Assembly: GCF_000003815.2 (NCBI RefSeq)
Contig: NC_049991.1
Coordinates: forward strand, 11,229,001 to 11,293,000
Reading direction: 5' to 3'
From: Branchiostoma floridae
Lineage: Eukaryota; Chordata; Leptocardii; Amphioxiformes; Branchiostomatidae
DNA: 64,000 nt
Below are positions 61,365 through 64,000 of this stretch, in pieces. The stretch's first letter is position 1. Each line of letters starts with the position of its first letter. Under the pieces are notes generated by a model. That model was not told the origin of the DNA. It searched no databases and saw nothing but the letters and a program-made list of their open reading frames with translations. Made by a program: the position numbers and the translations under genes.

Positions 61365-64000
61365 GTAAGTACCTGATTGTAAAAATGTCAAAAATACAAG
61401 TGATAAACAAGAGAGTTATAGAAGAGTAGTACAAACAGACATCAATCTTAATACGAGTATTCCAGTTTTCTTTAATTGCTTATAATGTCTGTGTAAAAAT
61501 GTTGAAGACTTAATTGTAGTTTACTGAATTAATACAAGCAGCTTATCTTATCAATTGAAAATTCAGCCCTATGCATCAAAGAAGTCATCTTCTTGTTGCC
61601 AGTCCATCTCTTAAGATTTTTCATCAGTCTCTCTGTTGGTAGTCATCATTTGCATATTGCGTAAGGTTTAGAGTGTTTCTCCCTGTCTCCCATAGCAACA
61701 GCTTTGTGTTTGCTGTTTACTTTTGGTGAATGCTGGTCAAAAGTCATTGGATTTGGAGGCCCCTATGGCAAGTGTAATTCGTCAGCTTTGACGGTGGTGA
61801 CAGGTTCTTAGTCATGGGACAAGGGACTTTAAGAAATTCAGTGGTGCTGACATTGAAGAAGGAACTCACAAGACAGCAAGTACAATCACCGTATGTTGAA
61901 GAAACTGGCGTTTCAAAATTGAGTAAGAAGAAGAAACAAACCGACAAAAATTGCTTTTACAGAAATTTTCTTTTAACTCATTTTGCAAAATTATACTCCC
62001 AGAAAAATTGCTCCAACTGAAAGCTTCTTGCCCCCACACTTAACCATCATCCCTGATCTGCCCATAATGACATTACATAAAGTTTGATGACCTGTATGAG
62101 CAATGAAAGTTGTCATACCTTCTTGGTCACAACTTTCTTAATCCTTGTATTCTAAATTGCAGTTTGTACAGCAACTATAGCAACCCAAAACTGTAGATAA
62201 CTGAAAGTTCACAAACAGGTTTCTTCATAAGCTACAACCTTTTGTTGTTCTGAGTTAGACCTATCAGTCACCTTCAACAATTGTTACTGCCAATGTACTC
62301 AGTACCACACCCTTACCTCATTTTAAGTAAACACTTGTGAATGGGTGGGGTCAAGTAACAAAGGCATACATTTGGTCTGTGTGGCGTGGGTGTAGCAGTG
62401 TATGTATCATAGGTAGGGTATCTTGAAACAGGAGGGTGAGGTGAAGGTTTCTGTCTTGGCCTGTGGCCAGTTGCTGAAGTGTATGGTTAATCCCCAGTAA
62501 TGAGATGACAAGTGGAATCACCTGTGCTTACAGTTTTCAACCTTAATGAGCTTCAGTAAATAGATGTAGATCAAATTCCCCTGCATAGTCATTGTGTCAC
62601 CTCCACACTGCTTGGGTCAATTTACATCAAACAATGTGCAACCATAGAGGTCAACATCATCTCAAATATGACCTTTATGGTTGGAGAAAAAAAACAACCC
62701 CGCTGAACACTTTGTTATGTTTTCTCTAAAAAGGGTGAGGCAAAATAGATTTTGGGTACCGTAATTGTCAGTCTCCTTTATAGGTTGATAACAAGAACCT
62801 TTAATCACAGCTATGACGTGACATTCACTGAAATGCTGGCTCACTGTGATTTTATGTCTTGGTTGTGAATATAGAACCTTGTTAACCAGTGACTCTCCAA
62901 TCAGATGAAATATTCACTGTCTCAGCAGGTGTTTGGCTACCTGGCAACATATCCTATACAGCAAGCCTTCTAATTAAGTTCTATCGTAACCGCAGTAATT
63001 TTTTTGTCTCTACTTCATACTTAAAGGACAAATATATGGCTGGGTTAGCTGTGTGTGGAACAAACAAAGACGCTGGGTGTCCACAAGTTTGGTTGCTATG
63101 TGGTGGTGCCTTCCATTTGTTTGATTTATAAACACCACAGCCTTGTTTTGTTGGTGGCATTCGAAACTCAGTACTTACTTGAAAGTAGACGAATGTAATT
63201 TGCGTTGCTGCATGAGTTGCCTTATCCTTACGCTTAATTGAAAAGTAAGCAAGCAAGCTGTTATTTTCCATTATGTGGTGTTTACACACTACATACCTGC
63301 GCTTCACTGGAGGCATGTGTGAAAGATGATAACACAGTACAGGTGGTTAGAAGAAAAGAGAAGAAAGAAAGTGACAGGACCAAAGCCTGTTGAACTGGTT
63401 ATAATTTCATCGGTTTCTAAGATCCTATCCTAGCATGTAAATGTAGTTACCTGAGGGTGAAATGGGCTGGGCTGGACATTACCTCAGGATGCTTCTGGTT
63501 ACCAGGGAAATGTCTGGTAATCATGTAGGGTTCTAGAACTATTGCTTTCTAGGTTTTTGGTTGCCATGTTTTTTGGAAGCATACAGTAGATTAGTCCATG
63601 GGCCAGAGGACATATTGATACCCTACCCTCTGGGGTGGCAAATTCTCCTTGTGATTTTGTGTTGTGTGAAAGAGGTGTCAAATGAATCGTAAAATGGTTT
63701 ACTGGTAATTATTTCAAATGTTGTCTTACCCTAAGTGGCATCTTTTGTTATCCCTTTTTCCATACATTTTTCTCATGAAAACCTGGAACATGTCGATATG
63801 GATACCCCTGCACCACCTTTGTCTTCAAACCCTCTCCTCCTACATCACCAATTTTATGAGTTATCGATCAGAATGATAACAAAATCTTCTACCATTTGAA
63901 ATCTTTTGTCCTGCTAATGTATGTTAATTTTATCGCTAAGTGTATAATTTTTACAGTCAGAAAAGTGCCAGGGTTAAAGGTGGAGCTGATAAGGGCAGCC
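61365..64000. other. Downstream intron/intergenic to window end
   Basis: No further exon could be supported. A TTTTTACAG acceptor-like sequence at about 63949-63957 is followed by six codons and a stop in the needed phase, so its use is doubtful. Confidence 0.4.

Noticed and set aside
63949-64000. Possible third exon of the unrecognised gene after TTTTTACAG
   Set aside because: In the required phase a stop comes after six codons. Too weak to call an exon.

Overview
The window is animal genomic DNA. It has long spliced genes with GT-AG introns, no operons and many small fold-back transposon relics. Protein similarity to vertebrates is high, introns are numerous, and single genes carry chordate-type domain sets, so an invertebrate chordate such as amphioxus (Branchiostoma) fits best. 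That species call is inference; nothing in the window proves it. There are three runs of N (176-275, 37580-37679, 58253-58382).

Layout: (1) 0.5-1.0 kb is a nested fold-back repeat. (2) About 1.2-4.4 kb, minus strand, is a two-exon gene with a TATA box for a small secreted cysteine-rich protein whose first half matches an anaphylatoxin-type motif. (3) 4.4-13.8 kb is intergenic, with microsatellite, polypurine and fold-back DNA and no gene I can support. (4) 13.8-14.7 kb is a terminal-inverted-repeat element with a second element nested in it. (5) 15.7-44.6 kb, minus strand, is the complete span of an SGSM3 orthologue (TBC Rab-GAP domain, SH3, RUN). I could place 27 coding exon positions, one of them present as two tandem 27-nt microexons; one TBC exon is broken at an assembly gap. 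(6) 44.6-45.3 kb is a shared divergent promoter with a perfect CRE. (7) 45.3-53.8 kb, plus strand, is a four-exon ankyrin-repeat/SOCS-box gene with a predicted N-myristoylation start and an H2A fragment in its last intron. (8) 56.2-57.4 kb is a head-to-head histone pair, H2A (with an H2A.X-type SQEY tail) and H2B, each with the histone 3' stem-loop. (9) 58.76 kb to at least 61.4 kb, plus strand, holds the first two coding exons of a gene I do not recognise, running off the window.

The genes are not a pathway. The recognisable proteins are a Rab/small-GTPase regulator, a probable cullin-5 ubiquitin-ligase substrate receptor, two core histones and a secreted protein. The most interesting points are the duplicated SGSM3 microexons, the H2A.X-like tail on a stem-loop histone gene paired with H2B, the inverted H2A relic nearby, the anaphylatoxin-like protein with its basic insert, and several families of short inverted-repeat transposons, two with clear target-site duplications.
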